The notes under the pieces were generated by a model, which did not search any database, was not told where the DNA came from, and saw only the letters and a list, made by a program, of their open reading frames with translations. Shown here in pieces: positions 49,069-58,635 of a DNA stretch of 64,000 nucleotides. Position 1 is the stretch's first letter, and each line of letters opens with the position of its first letter. The position numbers and the translations under genes were made by a program. The DNA is from Dyella thiooxydans (lineage in GTDB: Bacteria > Pseudomonadota > Gammaproteobacteria > Xanthomonadales > Rhodanobacteraceae): the NCBI RefSeq assembly GCF_001641285.1, contig NZ_CP014841.1, positions 3,224,001 to 3,288,000 on the forward strand. Reading direction: 5' to 3'.

Positions 49069-50450
49069 GCACCGCCTACGACTCCATCGTGGTCGGGGCC
49101 GGGCAGGCGGGGCCCTCGCTGGCCGGCCGGCTCACCGACGCCGGCATGCGCGTGGCGCTGGTCGAGCGGCACTGGCTCGGCGGCACCTGCGTCAACACTG
49201 GCTGCATGCCGACCAAGGCGCTGGTGGCCAGCGCCGAGGTGGCCCACCTGGCGCGCCGCAGCGGCGACTACGGCGTGGTGCTGGAAGGCCCGGTGGGGAT
49301 CGACTTCCCCAAGGTGATGGCGCGTGCGCGCAAGGTGACCCTCGACGCGCGCGGCAACCTCGAACGCTGGCTGGGTGGCATGCAGGGGCTGACCCTGCTG
49401 CGCGGCCACGCCCGCTTCGTCGCCGCCGACACGCTGGAGGTGGACGGCCAGGCGATCCGCGCGCCGCGCATCTTCCTCAACGTCGGCGGACGCGCCGCGG
49501 TGCCGGCGCTGCCGGGCGCGCAGGACATCGACTACCTCACGAACACCTCGATCCTGGCGTTGGACACCCTGCCGGAACACCTCGCGGTGGTCGGCGGCAG
49601 CTACATCGGGCTGGAGTTCGCGCAGATGTTCCGCCGCTTCGGTGCGCAGGTGACGGTGATCGAGCGGCAGGACCGGCTGATCGCCCGCGAGGACGAGGAT
49701 GTCTCCGCGGCGATCCGCGAGATCCTCGAGGCCGAAGGGATCGCCGTGCGCACCGGCGCCGAGTGCATCGCCTTCGCGCCGCACGCCGGCGGTGCCACGG
49801 TGAAGGTGGACTGCCGCCAAGGCGCGCCCGAGGTGGTGGCCAGCCACGTGCTGCTGGCAATGGGCCGCCGGCCGAACACCGACGATCTCGGCTTGGACCG
49901 CGCCGGCGTCGCCACCGACGCGCGCGGCTACATCACCGTCGACGACACCCTCGCCACCAGCGTGCCGGGGATCTGGGCGATGGGCGATTGCAACGGCCGT
50001 GGCGCATTCACCCACACCGCCTACAACGACTTCGAGATCCTCGCCGCCAACCTGCTCGACGGCGACCGACGCACGCTGTCGCAACGGGTGCCGGGCTACG
50101 CGCTGTACATCGATCCGCCGCTGGGCCGGGTCGGCCTGACCGAGGCACAGGCGCGCGCCAGCGGCCGTCCGCTGCGGGTGTCGAAGCGACCGATGACGCG
50201 GGTCGGCCGCGCGGTGGAGCGCGGCCAGACGCAGGGCTTCATGAAGCTGGTGGCCGATGCCGAGACAAAGCATGTGCTCGGCGCGGCGATCCTCGGCGTG
50301 AGCGGCGACGAGGCGATCCACGGCGTGCTCGACCTGATGAGCGCCGACCAGCCGCTCGATGCGCTGCGCTGGGCGGTGCCGATCCATCCCACCGTGTCGG
50401 AGCTGTGGCCGACGGTGGTGCTCGGCCTCCAGCCGGCCGAAGACGACTAG
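49065..50450 (+). CDS. FAD-dependent pyridine nucleotide-disulfide oxidoreductase
   Basis: A 461-residue flavoprotein of the mercuric reductase/dihydrolipoamide dehydrogenase class, from ATG 49065. It has GAGQAGPSLAGRL for FAD (residues 11-23), the redox-active disulfide in GGTCVNTGCMPTKALV, NAD-binding VVGGSYIGLEFAQMF, a second FAD motif (ATSVPGIWAMGDCN), and the C-terminal interface (HPTVSELWPTVV). The metal-binding NmerA domain of mercuric reductase is absent. It probably reduces a disulfide or quinone. The overlap with the DUF4126 gene suggests joint function. It converges with the EAL gene, their ends overlapping by 4 bp. Confidence 0.93.
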   Translation: MSTAYDSIVVGAGQAGPSLAGRLTDAGMRVALVERHWLGGTCVNTGCMPTKALVASAEVAHLARRSGDYGVVLEGPVGIDFPKVMARARKVTLDARGNLERWLGGMQGLTLLRGHARFVAADTLEVDGQAIRAPRIFLNVGGRAAVPALPGAQDIDYLTNTSILALDTLPEHLAVVGGSYIGLEFAQMFRRFGAQVTVIERQDRLIAREDEDVSAAIREILEAEGIAVRTGAECIAFAPHAGGATVKVDCRQGAPEVVASHVLLAMGRRPNTDDLGLDRAGVATDARGYITVDDTLATSVPGIWAMGDCNGRGAFTHTAYNDFEILAANLLDGDRRTLSQRVPGYALYIDPPLGRVGLTEAQARASGRPLRVSKRPMTRVGRAVERGQTQGFMKLVADAETKHVLGAAILGVSGDEAIHGVLDLMSADQPLDALRWAVPIHPTVSELWPTVVLGLQPAEDD

Positions 50451-52972
50451 GTGTCGCCGCTGGACGCGCGCTGACCGGGGGGCTGCTCGCGCAGCCGCGC
50501 TTCCAGCAAGGTGGCATCCATCGGGGCGCCGTAGAGGTAACCCTGCAGCACCGGACAGCCTGCGTCGCGCAGGAACTCGCTCTGCGCCAGCGTCTCCACG
50601 CCTTCGGCCACCACGTCTTTGTGCAGGCTGCGCGCCATCGCGATGATGCCGGTGGTGATCGCTGCCGTCTCGCTGTCCTGGATGATGTCGTGCACGAAGG
50701 CGCGGTCGATCTTCAGCACGTCCACCGGGAAGTGCTTGAGGTAGGACAGGCTGCAGTAGCCGGTACCGAAATCGTCCAGCGAGATGCGCACGCCCAGGCG
50801 GCGGATCGCCCGCAGCAGGGCGCCGGTGGCCTGGCTCCCGGAGACCACCACGCGCTCGGTCAGCTCCAGCTCGAGCAGGTGCGGATCGAGGCCGGACTCC
50901 ACCAGCGCGGCATCGAGATGAGCGAGGAACCCCGGATCGTCGAGCTGCACCGGCGACACGTTCACCGAGACCGGTATGCCGTGGCCTTCGCGTTGCCAGG
51001 CCCTGGCCTGCCGACAGGCCTGGCGCAGCACCCAGGCGCCGATCGGCACGATCAGTCCGCTGTCCTCGGCGATCGGGATGAATTCGTCCGGCAGCCACCA
51101 GCCGCCGTCCTCCTTGGACCAGCGCAGCAGCGCCTCGGCGCCGACGATGCGGCCGTCCACGGCGTCGACCTTGGGCTGGTACAGCAGGCGCAGCTGGTCG
51201 CGTGCCAGGGCGGTGTGCAGGCCGTCCTCGATGCGCCGGCGCGCGCTGTCGCGCTCGCGCATCGACGGCGTGTAGAACCGGTAGCCGTGGCGCCCGCCGA
51301 CCTTGGTTTCGTACATCGCGCTGTCGGCGTTGTGCAGCAGCAGCTCCGCGTCGGTGCCATCGTCGGGGAACAGGGTGACGCCGATGCTGGCGCGCAGTTC
51401 CAGCGTGGCCAGCCCCTCCGCCCGCAGCTCGCCGCATGCCTCGAGCAGGCGCTCGGCCATGCTCGCCGCATCGGCGGGTGCCTCGATCTGCGGCAGCAGC
51501 ACCACGAACTCGTCGCCACTGAGTCGGCTCAGCACCTCGTCGTTGCCGAGCAGCGCCCGCAGGCGGCCGGCCAGTGCCTGCAGCACGCGGTCGCCGGCGT
51601 CATGGCCCCAGGTTTCGTTGATCCGCTTGAACTGGTCCACGTCCAGGTGCAGCACGGCCCCGCGCTGGCGTCGCCGCTCCGCATTGGCGATCGCCTGCTC
51701 GATGCGGGCATGCAGCAGCTGCCGGTTCGGCAGGCCGGTGAGCGGATCGTGCTGGCTCAGGTGCATCATCTTCAGCGCCAGCGAGCGCGTCTCGCTGATG
51801 TCGTGGAACACCAGCACGCCGCCGATCACGTTGCCGGCGTGGTCGTGGATCGGCGCGGCCGAATCCTCCACCGGCGTGACGAAGCCGTTGCGATGGCGCA
51901 GCACCGCCTTGCCGGCGAGATCGACGATGGCGTTGCGCGCCAGCGCCTCGCGCAGGGGATTGGCCACGGTCTCGCCTTCGGCATCGCCCTGCAGCTGGAA
52001 GACGTCCTCCAGCGGTCGCCCTAGCGCCTGGGTGCGGGGCCAGCCAGTCATCGCCGCGGCGATCGGGTTGAGCGAGGTGATGCGCAGCTGCAGGTCGGTG
52101 GTGATCACGCCGTCGCCGATCGAGCTCAGCGTGACCTCGGCCAGCTCACGCTCGCGGAACAGCTCGTCCTCGAAGCGTTTGCGCGCGCTGATGTCCTGCG
52201 CCTGGGAGACGAAATACAGCGGCGCACCGGCGGCGTCGCGCACCACCGACACGCTGAGCTGCAGGTAGACCACCTGGCCGTCCTTGCGGATGTTGCGCTT
52301 CTCCATCTGGTACGAGTCGCGCCTGCCGGCGAGCAGCTCGTCGCGCAGCTCGTCGTCGTCGGACATGTCGTCGGGATGGGTGACCGAGGCGATGTCCAGC
52401 TGCAGGAATTCCTCCTCGGTGTACTGGAACATCTGGCAGACCGCGGTGTTCACGCGCAGGAATCGCCCGTCCGGGTGCACCAGCGCCATGCCGATGGCCG
52501 CATGCTGGAACGCGCCGAAGAAGCGCTGCTCGCTCTCGCGCAGGCGCTGTTCCAGCGCATGCCGGTCGGTGGTGTCGGTGAGCAGTGCGATCACGCCGCG
52601 CACCGTACCGTCGGCGTCGCGGTCCGGTCGCAGGCTGGCGTGCACGTAGCGACGGGCCGGGTCGTCGAACAGATGGCCGTCGAAGTCGACCGCCTCGCCC
52701 TGCAGCGCCGATTCCAGGGCCGGGCGGATCGCCTCGCCGCCGGCGGCGCCGAGCCAGGCCCCGATCGGCCGGCCGAGCATCGCGGCCGGATCGCCACCGG
52801 TCCAGGTGCGGTACTTGTCGTTGAGATAACCCACGCACAGATCGCGGTCGAGCCAGGCGACCAGTCCCGGCAGCTGCGACAACAGGTGTTCCGCGTGGCC
52901 CTCCGCGGAGACAGCACTGCCGGACCGGTCGTCGTGACCGGCGGCCAATGGACCGTGGCGGTTGGCTGTCAC
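50447..52972 (-). CDS. PAS-GGDEF-EAL sensor protein for c-di-GMP
   Basis: An 841-residue cytoplasmic signalling protein from GTG 52972. Three PAS segments lie at about 30-140, 145-265 and 275-390. The GGDEF domain at 395-560 has SGDEF at 485-489 instead of GGDEF, which usually lowers or removes cyclase activity. The EAL domain starts at 575 with GAEALLRW (E613-L615), TERVVVSG, FDDFGTGYCSLSYL-type (SLDDFGTGYCSLSYLKHFPV) and KIDRAFVHD, so phosphodiesterase residues look complete. It probably degrades c-di-GMP in response to light, redox or ligand sensed by PAS. No transmembrane helices are seen. Confidence 0.92.
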   Translation of the reverse strand: MTANRHGPLAAGHDDRSGSAVSAEGHAEHLLSQLPGLVAWLDRDLCVGYLNDKYRTWTGGDPAAMLGRPIGAWLGAAGGEAIRPALESALQGEAVDFDGHLFDDPARRYVHASLRPDRDADGTVRGVIALLTDTTDRHALEQRLRESEQRFFGAFQHAAIGMALVHPDGRFLRVNTAVCQMFQYTEEEFLQLDIASVTHPDDMSDDDELRDELLAGRRDSYQMEKRNIRKDGQVVYLQLSVSVVRDAAGAPLYFVSQAQDISARKRFEDELFRERELAEVTLSSIGDGVITTDLQLRITSLNPIAAAMTGWPRTQALGRPLEDVFQLQGDAEGETVANPLREALARNAIVDLAGKAVLRHRNGFVTPVEDSAAPIHDHAGNVIGGVLVFHDISETRSLALKMMHLSQHDPLTGLPNRQLLHARIEQAIANAERRRQRGAVLHLDVDQFKRINETWGHDAGDRVLQALAGRLRALLGNDEVLSRLSGDEFVVLLPQIEAPADAASMAERLLEACGELRAEGLATLELRASIGVTLFPDDGTDAELLLHNADSAMYETKVGGRHGYRFYTPSMRERDSARRRIEDGLHTALARDQLRLLYQPKVDAVDGRIVGAEALLRWSKEDGGWWLPDEFIPIAEDSGLIVPIGAWVLRQACRQARAWQREGHGIPVSVNVSPVQLDDPGFLAHLDAALVESGLDPHLLELELTERVVVSGSQATGALLRAIRRLGVRISLDDFGTGYCSLSYLKHFPVDVLKIDRAFVHDIIQDSETAAITTGIIAMARSLHKDVVAEGVETLAQSEFLRDAGCPVLQGYLYGAPMDATLLEARLREQPPGQRASSGDT

Positions 52973-53041
52973 CCCGAAGCTTCCCCGACGCCTGTGGCAG
53001 GCCCGAGCATGATGCGCTGCCCGGCGTCCGGATGCACGGTG

Positions 53042-54172
53042 TCAGTGCAGCGGCGTGTCCGGTGCACCCAGCCGGCCGGCGGCATCCAGGTGGATGCGGC
53101 CGAGCGCGTGCAGGTCCGGGGCCAGATCGAAGCGCTCGGCCAGCGTCGTCACCAGCGGTCCCAGCGCCTGCGGCTGCAGCGGGTAACCATGGGCGAGCAC
53201 GCGGGCAAGCCCGCCGTCGCCACGCTGTGCCACGGTGACCGCGACCACGCCGAGTCCGGCCGCCTCGTGGGCGACCAGGCGCGGCGCGTCGTAGCCGGGA
53301 TCGGCCGCTGCCAGGGTCTCCAGAAGATAGCCGTCCTGTGCCTCGGTCGGGACGCCGTCGACCGGCACCAGGCGCATCGGCAGGCCGTGTGCCTCGAGCA
53401 GGGCGGCGTACTGGCGCAGTTCGAAGATCGCGCCAGCGAATGCGTGAGCACGATCTTCTTCCCGGTTCGATGCCAGCCATTGCGCGGGCGACTGCACCAG
53501 CACGCCGCCGTCGGCGTAGCGCAGGGGCACGCCGCGCGCGCTGAGCGTGGCTTCCTCGCGGTAGGGCGTGAGCAGCGCGGCCTCCATCAGGGTCCACAGC
53601 GGTGCCAGGTTGACGTGCTCGTACTGCACGCAGGTCAGCGCCAGCAGGTCGTTGCGGCTGAGGTAGCGCACGTGCTCCAGCGGCACGCCCAGCGTGCGGA
53701 TCAGCCAGTCCGCGGTACGCTGCCCGGCCTCGCCGCGGCCGACCAGTTCCACTTCCAGCTGCTCGCCCAGCGTGGCGGCGAGGGTCTCGGGGGCCAGCAG
53801 GGAGATCGGCAGCAGCCGCATCGGACCGTCCGCGTAGATGGCCTCCGGCTCCAGCGGCTGGGCCGGCATGCGGCCCTCGTGGGTGCCGAAGGCGACCACG
53901 TTCTCCAGATGACCGCGCGGCACGCGCCGGGCCAGCTCATCCAGCGTGGCCCACACCGGAAAGCCCGGACGCAGCAGCTCCACCGGGTCGAACAGCGCAC
54001 CGGCCAGCGCCAGCCGCGCGTCGGTGGCGGCCGGCACCAGCGACTGCAGGTCGGCGGCGACATGGGCAGCCAGCTCGGCGGCCTCGTCGCGGGTGAGCGT
54101 GGCGCGCGGGAGCGGGGCACCGGTCTCGATCGCGAGGACCACCGGCAGGGCCTCGAGAGGCGTGCTTTCCAA
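53042..54172 (-). CDS. conserved hypothetical protein (376 aa)
   Basis: A 376-residue soluble protein from TTG 54172 (ribosome binding site GGAAG). It has no signal peptide, membrane segment or known active site. Acidic and leucine/alanine-rich, it contains VELLRPGFPVWATLDELARR, VVAFGTHEGRMPAQPLEP and LSRNDLLALTCVQYEHVNLA. It appears to be a lineage-specific protein. It lies between the EAL gene and the thiolase, on the opposite strand from the latter. I cannot name a function. Confidence 0.75.
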   Translation of the reverse strand: MESTPLEALPVVLAIETGAPLPRATLTRDEAAELAAHVAADLQSLVPAATDARLALAGALFDPVELLRPGFPVWATLDELARRVPRGHLENVVAFGTHEGRMPAQPLEPEAIYADGPMRLLPISLLAPETLAATLGEQLEVELVGRGEAGQRTADWLIRTLGVPLEHVRYLSRNDLLALTCVQYEHVNLAPLWTLMEAALLTPYREEATLSARGVPLRYADGGVLVQSPAQWLASNREEDRAHAFAGAIFELRQYAALLEAHGLPMRLVPVDGVPTEAQDGYLLETLAAADPGYDAPRLVAHEAAGLGVVAVTVAQRGDGGLARVLAHGYPLQPQALGPLVTTLAERFDLAPDLHALGRIHLDAAGRLGAPDTPLH

Positions 54173-54336
54173 GGGATTCTTCCGGACGGCAAAGACCCGT
54201 GATTCTACCAGCGGGTCCCCGCAAGCCTCGCCGGTGCTGAACCGGGTCGCACAAACGGCCTCGCAGCGGGCTTTCCCGGGGCGGCCACGCGGGTTAGCCT
54301 TGCAGGCTCAATACCCGGCCGGATGTTTCTCAGACC

Positions 54337-55620
54337 ATGGACAACTCGCAGCGGCGCGTCGGCGTGATCGGTGGCGTGCGGATTCCCTTCTGCCGCAACA
54401 ACACGGCGTATGCCGAGGTCGGCAATTTCGGCATGTCGGTGAAGGTGCTGGGGGCCCTGGTCGAGCGCTTCGGACTGCACGGCGTGGAACTGGGCGAGGT
54501 CGCACTGGGCTCGGTGATCCGGCTGTCCTCGGAGTGGAACCTGGCGCGCGAGGCGGTGCTGTCTTCCGGCCTGGCGCCGACCACGCCGGCGATCACCACC
54601 GCGCGCGCCTGCGGCACTTCGCTGGACAACGCGATCATCGTCGCCAACAAGATCGCCGCCGGGCAGATCGAGGCGGGCATCGCCGCCGGCTCGGATACCA
54701 CCAGCGACGTGCCGATCGTCTATGGCGAGCGCCTGCGCAAGCGGCTGCTGGCGGTCAACCGTGCCAAGACCCCGCTGGACAAGCTCAAGACCGCGTTCCG
54801 CGGCTTCTCCTTCGGCGAACTCAAGCCGGCATTCCCGGGCGTGGCCGAACCGCGCACCGGCATGTCGATGGGTGACCACTGCGAGAAGATGGCGCGCGAG
54901 TGGCACATCGCGCGCCAGGCCCAGGACGAGCTGGCGCTGGAAAGCCACCGCAAGCTCGCCGCCGCCTACGACGCGGGCTTCTTCGACGACCTGATCGTGC
55001 CGTTCCGCGGCCTCAAGCGCGACGGCTTCCTGCGTCCGGATTCCACACTGGAGAAGCTCGCCGCGCTGAAGCCGGCGTTCGACAAGAGCTCCGGCCACGG
55101 CACGCTCACCGCCGGCAACTCCACCGGCCTGTCCGACGGCGCCGCGGCGGTGCTGCTGGGTACCGAGGCATGGGCCAGCGAGCATGGGTTGACCGTGCAG
55201 GCGTGGCTGCGCGACGCCGAGGTGGCTGCGGTGGATTTCGTCCGTGGCGAGGGCCTGCTGATGGCGCCGACGATCGCCGTGCCGCGGATGCTGGCGCGTC
55301 ATGGACTCACGCTGCAGGACTTCGACTACTACGAGATCCACGAGGCGTTCGCCGCGCAGGTGCTGTGCACGCTGCGCGCGTGGGAGAGCGCCGACTACTG
55401 CAAGCAGCGCCTCGGCCTGGATGCGCCGCTGGGCAGCATCGATCCGGCAAGGCTGAACGTGCACGGCTCGAGCCTGGCCACCGGCCACCCGTTTGCCGCC
55501 ACCGGCGCGCGGATCATCGCCACGCTGGCCAAGCTGCTGGAGCAGAAGGGATCGGGCCGCGGCCTGATCTCGATCTGCACCGCCGGCGGCATGGGCGTGA
55601 CGGCGATCCTCGAGCGCTGA
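54337..55620 (+). CDS. acetyl-CoA acyltransferase (thiolase, FadI-like)
   Basis: A 427-residue thiolase. The nucleophilic Cys92 lies in TTARACGTSLDNAI, the catalytic His in YYEIHEAFAAQVL, and the second Cys in ISICTAGGMGVTAIL. HGSSLATGHPFAATGARI carries the general-base His. The usual glycine-rich NGCSSG stretch is replaced by variants. Cleavage of 3-ketoacyl-CoA or acetoacetyl-CoA synthesis is likely, most similar to FadI-type enzymes. The expected FadJ partner is not adjacent. A short TonB-domain gene follows 19 bp after the stop. Confidence 0.92.
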   Translation: MDNSQRRVGVIGGVRIPFCRNNTAYAEVGNFGMSVKVLGALVERFGLHGVELGEVALGSVIRLSSEWNLAREAVLSSGLAPTTPAITTARACGTSLDNAIIVANKIAAGQIEAGIAAGSDTTSDVPIVYGERLRKRLLAVNRAKTPLDKLKTAFRGFSFGELKPAFPGVAEPRTGMSMGDHCEKMAREWHIARQAQDELALESHRKLAAAYDAGFFDDLIVPFRGLKRDGFLRPDSTLEKLAALKPAFDKSSGHGTLTAGNSTGLSDGAAAVLLGTEAWASEHGLTVQAWLRDAEVAAVDFVRGEGLLMAPTIAVPRMLARHGLTLQDFDYYEIHEAFAAQVLCTLRAWESADYCKQRLGLDAPLGSIDPARLNVHGSSLATGHPFAATGARIIATLAKLLEQKGSGRGLISICTAGGMGVTAILER

Positions 55621-55639
55621 CTTTCCGGGCGGGTTTGCG

Positions 55640-56158
55640 GTGAGAATCACCCCGCGCCTGCGCGTGACCTCGCTGCTCAGCCTGCTGGCGCTGCTGGTGG
55701 GCGTGCTCGGCACGCAATGGTTGTCCGGGCGAACCGCCGGCTGGGTCGGCCCGCACCATCCGGTCATCGCCGAGCACACCGCGCCGCCCGCCCTCCGCTA
55801 TCGCGCCGACCGCGAGCGCCACGCATCGCCGCGCGTCGCCTCCATGCATGCGGCCGGCCCGGCTGCGGCGCCCGTGCCGCCGTCGCCGGAACTGGTGCCG
55901 GTCAGCATGCCGTCGCTGTCGGCCCGCTATGCCGGCCTGGCCGGGCACCTGGCCGGCGACGTGGTGCTGCATATCCAGGTGGACGGCGCCGGACGCGTAC
56001 TCGATGCCCAGGTCGCCCGATCCAGCGGCGACGCGGTGCTGGATGCGCATGCGCGGGCGATGGTGACGCAATGGCGATTCGCCGTGCCGCCAGATCATCC
56101 CGACGGCCTCAGCGGCGAGCTGCCGATGCACTTCGGCACGGCGCCCGCCGCCCGTTGA
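55640..56158 (+). CDS. small TonB C-terminal-domain protein
   Basis: A 172-residue protein starting at GTG 55640. One N-terminal hydrophobic helix (LRVTSLLSLLALLVGVLGTQ) anchors or exports it, followed by a short Pro/Ala linker (AAPVPPSPELVPV). The C-terminal 75 residues are TonB-like (GHLAGDVVLHIQVDGAGRVL, then VLDAHARAMVTQWRFAVP). It resembles a miniature energy transducer, with no Pro-Lys spacer long enough to cross the periplasm. No exbB/exbD nearby. Co-transcription with the thiolase gene is likely because of the 19-bp gap. Confidence 0.8.
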   Translation: MRITPRLRVTSLLSLLALLVGVLGTQWLSGRTAGWVGPHHPVIAEHTAPPALRYRADRERHASPRVASMHAAGPAAAPVPPSPELVPVSMPSLSARYAGLAGHLAGDVVLHIQVDGAGRVLDAQVARSSGDAVLDAHARAMVTQWRFAVPPDHPDGLSGELPMHFGTAPAAR

Positions 56159-56174
56159 GCGACGAGCGGCCGAC

Positions 56175-58043
56175 CTAGAGGATGCCGCTCGCCCCGGCAC
56201 CGAAGGCGGTGATCAGGCGCGTATAGATCAGCTTGAACGACAGCGCGACCCCGGGAAAGTCGCCCACCGGCTCGTAGCAGCTGAAGAACGCCGGGTCGCT
56301 CGGCGCCATCGGCGTGCAGCCGGGCTTGAGGTCGTAGCTGGTGGCGTAGCGGTAGGGCCAGAAGTCGAACAGCGGCAGCTTCTCGGAAATGTCGCCGATC
56401 GCCTGGTTGACCTGCGAGAGCAGCGGCACCGATACCCGCCGCGGTGCGATCACCCAGGCGTTCTCCGGTCCGGTCAGCCGAAGGATCGACGCGCGCACCG
56501 CGTTGGCGAAGTCGCGGTCATGCACGATCACCCCGGCCTCGGTGTTGTAGTGGTCCGAGCGCGGGTCGAAGTTGTGCGAGCCCACCATCGCGAAGCTGTC
56601 GTCGACCACGATCGACTTGGCGTGCAGGCCGAAGCGCAGGCCGGGCTCGATCAGCGGCGCGGGTCGGTTGCGCTTGCCGCGGCTGCCGAACATCGCGCGT
56701 GCCTCCACTCCGGGGTAGCGCTCGCGCTCGCGTGCGGCGGCGGCCAGGCGTGGCGCCAGATCGGCGTTGGCGATGGCGTAGTCTTCCTCGGCCGCCTCGG
56801 CGTGCGGCTTCATCTCCTGGATCTGGAAGCCGTAGTCACGCAGGTAGCGCTTGCGGTGCTTGTAGGACAGGGCATAGACCGCGAACGCGTCAGTCGAGGC
56901 CAGCGAGTTGGTCGAGACGCGGATCCGCGGCGGATCGGCACGTTTGTGCATGGCCTTGAAGATGCGCCGCGCCTGCTTGCTCATCACCAGGTACGGCGTC
57001 TGCAGCACCACTTCGTGCTTCGCGCTGGCGACCAGTTGCATCACGTGGTGGGTGAAATCCAGCGCGTGCCTGCGGGTGGGCGCGTCGGTCTTGGCCGGCA
57101 GGTCGCTGAAGAATTCGACCTGGCTGGTGTGAAAGGCCGGTGCCAGCAGGTGCGCCTGCAGCCAGAGAGGATCCTGGGCGTCGTGTTCGAGTCGTGCCAC
57201 GCGTTGCGGTCGGCGGAAGGTCGGCGCCGGCCACCCGGGTGCCTCGGGGTGCTGCCGGATGTACTGGTTGACGTCGCGCAGCCGGGTCAGCGGCACCGAG
57301 CGCTTGTGGTGCCAGAACAGCTCGAAGCTTGCCGCCATGTCGCGCGCGGCCGGGCCCCCGACCATCACGTCGCGGTCGACGTAGTCGAAGTCGCCGTCCC
57401 AGTTGAAGTAGCGGTCCTGGTAGTTGCGTCCGCCGGTGATGCCGATGGTGTCGTCGACCAGCAGCAGCTTGTTGTGCATGCGCTGGTTGAACTTCATGAA
57501 GCAGCACACGATGCCCGCGGCGAACTCGGCCGGGTCGGTCTCGGCATCGTGGAAGGTCGGGTTGTAGAGCTTCACCTTGAGGTGGCTGTCCACCCGCGCC
57601 AGCCGGTTCAGCAGCGCGAGGTTGCCGAACGAGAACAACTGGTCGGCGAGGATGCGCACGCGCACGCCGCGCCGGGCGGCCTGCACCAACTGGTCGAGCA
57701 CCAGCTGGCCGACGTCGTCCTGATCCCAGATGTAGGTCTGCACGTCGATCGAGTGCTTCGCCGCCTGGATCAGGTTGATCCGCGCGGCCAGCGCATCCTC
57801 GCTGTCGGCGAGCAGGGTCACGATGTGCTGCGGATGGTCGGCCGTGGACTGCGCCATCGCCTGTTCGGCGGCCGCGAGCACGGGGGACGGCCGTGCGCAG
57901 TGGTCGGTCCCGGAGCAGTCGGAAGACGGCGGAGTGGTTTCGGCGACGATGGCCTGCGCCTGCCGCACGTGTAGGCGCGAGACGGTGCAGCCCTGCAGGG
58001 CCAGCGCCAGCACGGCGCCCAGGAGCAGGAAGTGTTTCGACAT
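56175..58043 (-). CDS. phospholipase D-family lipoprotein (cardiolipin synthase-like)
   Basis: A 622-residue protein with a lipoprotein signal (LALALQGC, Cys19), so it is membrane-anchored and exported. Two HKD motifs are present: HNKLLLVDD (His190, Lys192, Asp197) with GGRNYQDRY, and HAKSIVVDD with GSHNFDPRSD. Both halves are needed for phosphatidyl transfer. The N-terminal IDVQTYIWDQDDVGQLVLDQ is typical of ClsC-like enzymes. It is the last gene of a probable sixA-yceI-pld operon on the minus strand. It could make cardiolipin or cleave lipids outside the cytoplasm. Confidence 0.93.
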   Translation of the reverse strand: MSKHFLLLGAVLALALQGCTVSRLHVRQAQAIVAETTPPSSDCSGTDHCARPSPVLAAAEQAMAQSTADHPQHIVTLLADSEDALAARINLIQAAKHSIDVQTYIWDQDDVGQLVLDQLVQAARRGVRVRILADQLFSFGNLALLNRLARVDSHLKVKLYNPTFHDAETDPAEFAAGIVCCFMKFNQRMHNKLLLVDDTIGITGGRNYQDRYFNWDGDFDYVDRDVMVGGPAARDMAASFELFWHHKRSVPLTRLRDVNQYIRQHPEAPGWPAPTFRRPQRVARLEHDAQDPLWLQAHLLAPAFHTSQVEFFSDLPAKTDAPTRRHALDFTHHVMQLVASAKHEVVLQTPYLVMSKQARRIFKAMHKRADPPRIRVSTNSLASTDAFAVYALSYKHRKRYLRDYGFQIQEMKPHAEAAEEDYAIANADLAPRLAAAARERERYPGVEARAMFGSRGKRNRPAPLIEPGLRFGLHAKSIVVDDSFAMVGSHNFDPRSDHYNTEAGVIVHDRDFANAVRASILRLTGPENAWVIAPRRVSVPLLSQVNQAIGDISEKLPLFDFWPYRYATSYDLKPGCTPMAPSDPAFFSCYEPVGDFPGVALSFKLIYTRLITAFGAGASGIL

Positions 58044-58065
58044 CCGTGGATGATACGTTGCAGTG

Positions 58066-58635
58066 TCAGCGCGCGGCCGCGTCCAGCGTGATCATCAGGC
58101 CCAGATCGACCGTGTCGCTGACCGCCGTACGGTGTGCGTTCATCCCGTAGTCGCTGCGCCGGATCTGTCCGCGTACCTCGATCCGGCACGTCGTGTCGCG
58201 ACGAAGAGTGCAACTGGCCGGCTCCAGCCGGAACTGCACCGGCCGGGTCACCCCGCGCAGCGTCAGCCAGCCCGGCAGCGGCCCGCCCTGGTCGAGCGCG
58301 CGCACCGGCAGTGGCGCGGAGACGAAGCGGATGGTCGGAAACAGGCGCACATCGAAGAATTCCGGGTCGAGCACCCAGCGCCGCAGCCGCGACGAGGTCA
58401 TCGCGACGCTGTGGACGTCGACCGTGGCCTCGACCACCGCGGTGTCACGCAGCGGATTGAGCGTGACGTCGCCTTCGATATGGGTGAAGCGCCCGCCGAT
58501 CTGCCGCACCCACAGCAGGCGCACGCTGAATTCCGCATGCGAGCGGGCGCTGTCGATGCGGTAATCCGCGGCGGATGCGACGGCGGGCAGGAACAGCAAC
58601 GCGAGCAGCAGCGGCAACCAGGCCGCGGCCCTCAT
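58066..58635 (-). CDS. YceI-family periplasmic protein
   Basis: A 189-residue secreted protein with a Sec signal peptide (residues 1-22). The mature part is an eight-stranded lipocalin-like barrel (YRIDSARSHAEFSVRLLWVR, then TVDVHSVAMTSSRLRRW, FPTIRFVS, IEVRGQIRRSDYGM), the fold of YceI. Members bind isoprenoid-like lipids. It overlaps the sixA stop by 4 bp (ATGA), so the two are translationally coupled. It lies upstream of the phospholipase D lipoprotein gene, which fits a periplasmic envelope role. Confidence 0.92.
   Translation of the reverse strand: MRAAAWLPLLLALLFLPAVASAADYRIDSARSHAEFSVRLLWVRQIGGRFTHIEGDVTLNPLRDTAVVEATVDVHSVAMTSSRLRRWVLDPEFFDVRLFPTIRFVSAPLPVRALDQGGPLPGWLTLRGVTRPVQFRLEPASCTLRRDTTCRIEVRGQIRRSDYGMNAHRTAVSDTVDLGLMITLDAAAR

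Noticed and set aside
48894..51437. 847-codon minus-strand frame over the flavoprotein and EAL region
   Set aside because: Spans two real genes on different strands, is arginine/alanine-rich and has no recognisable domain.
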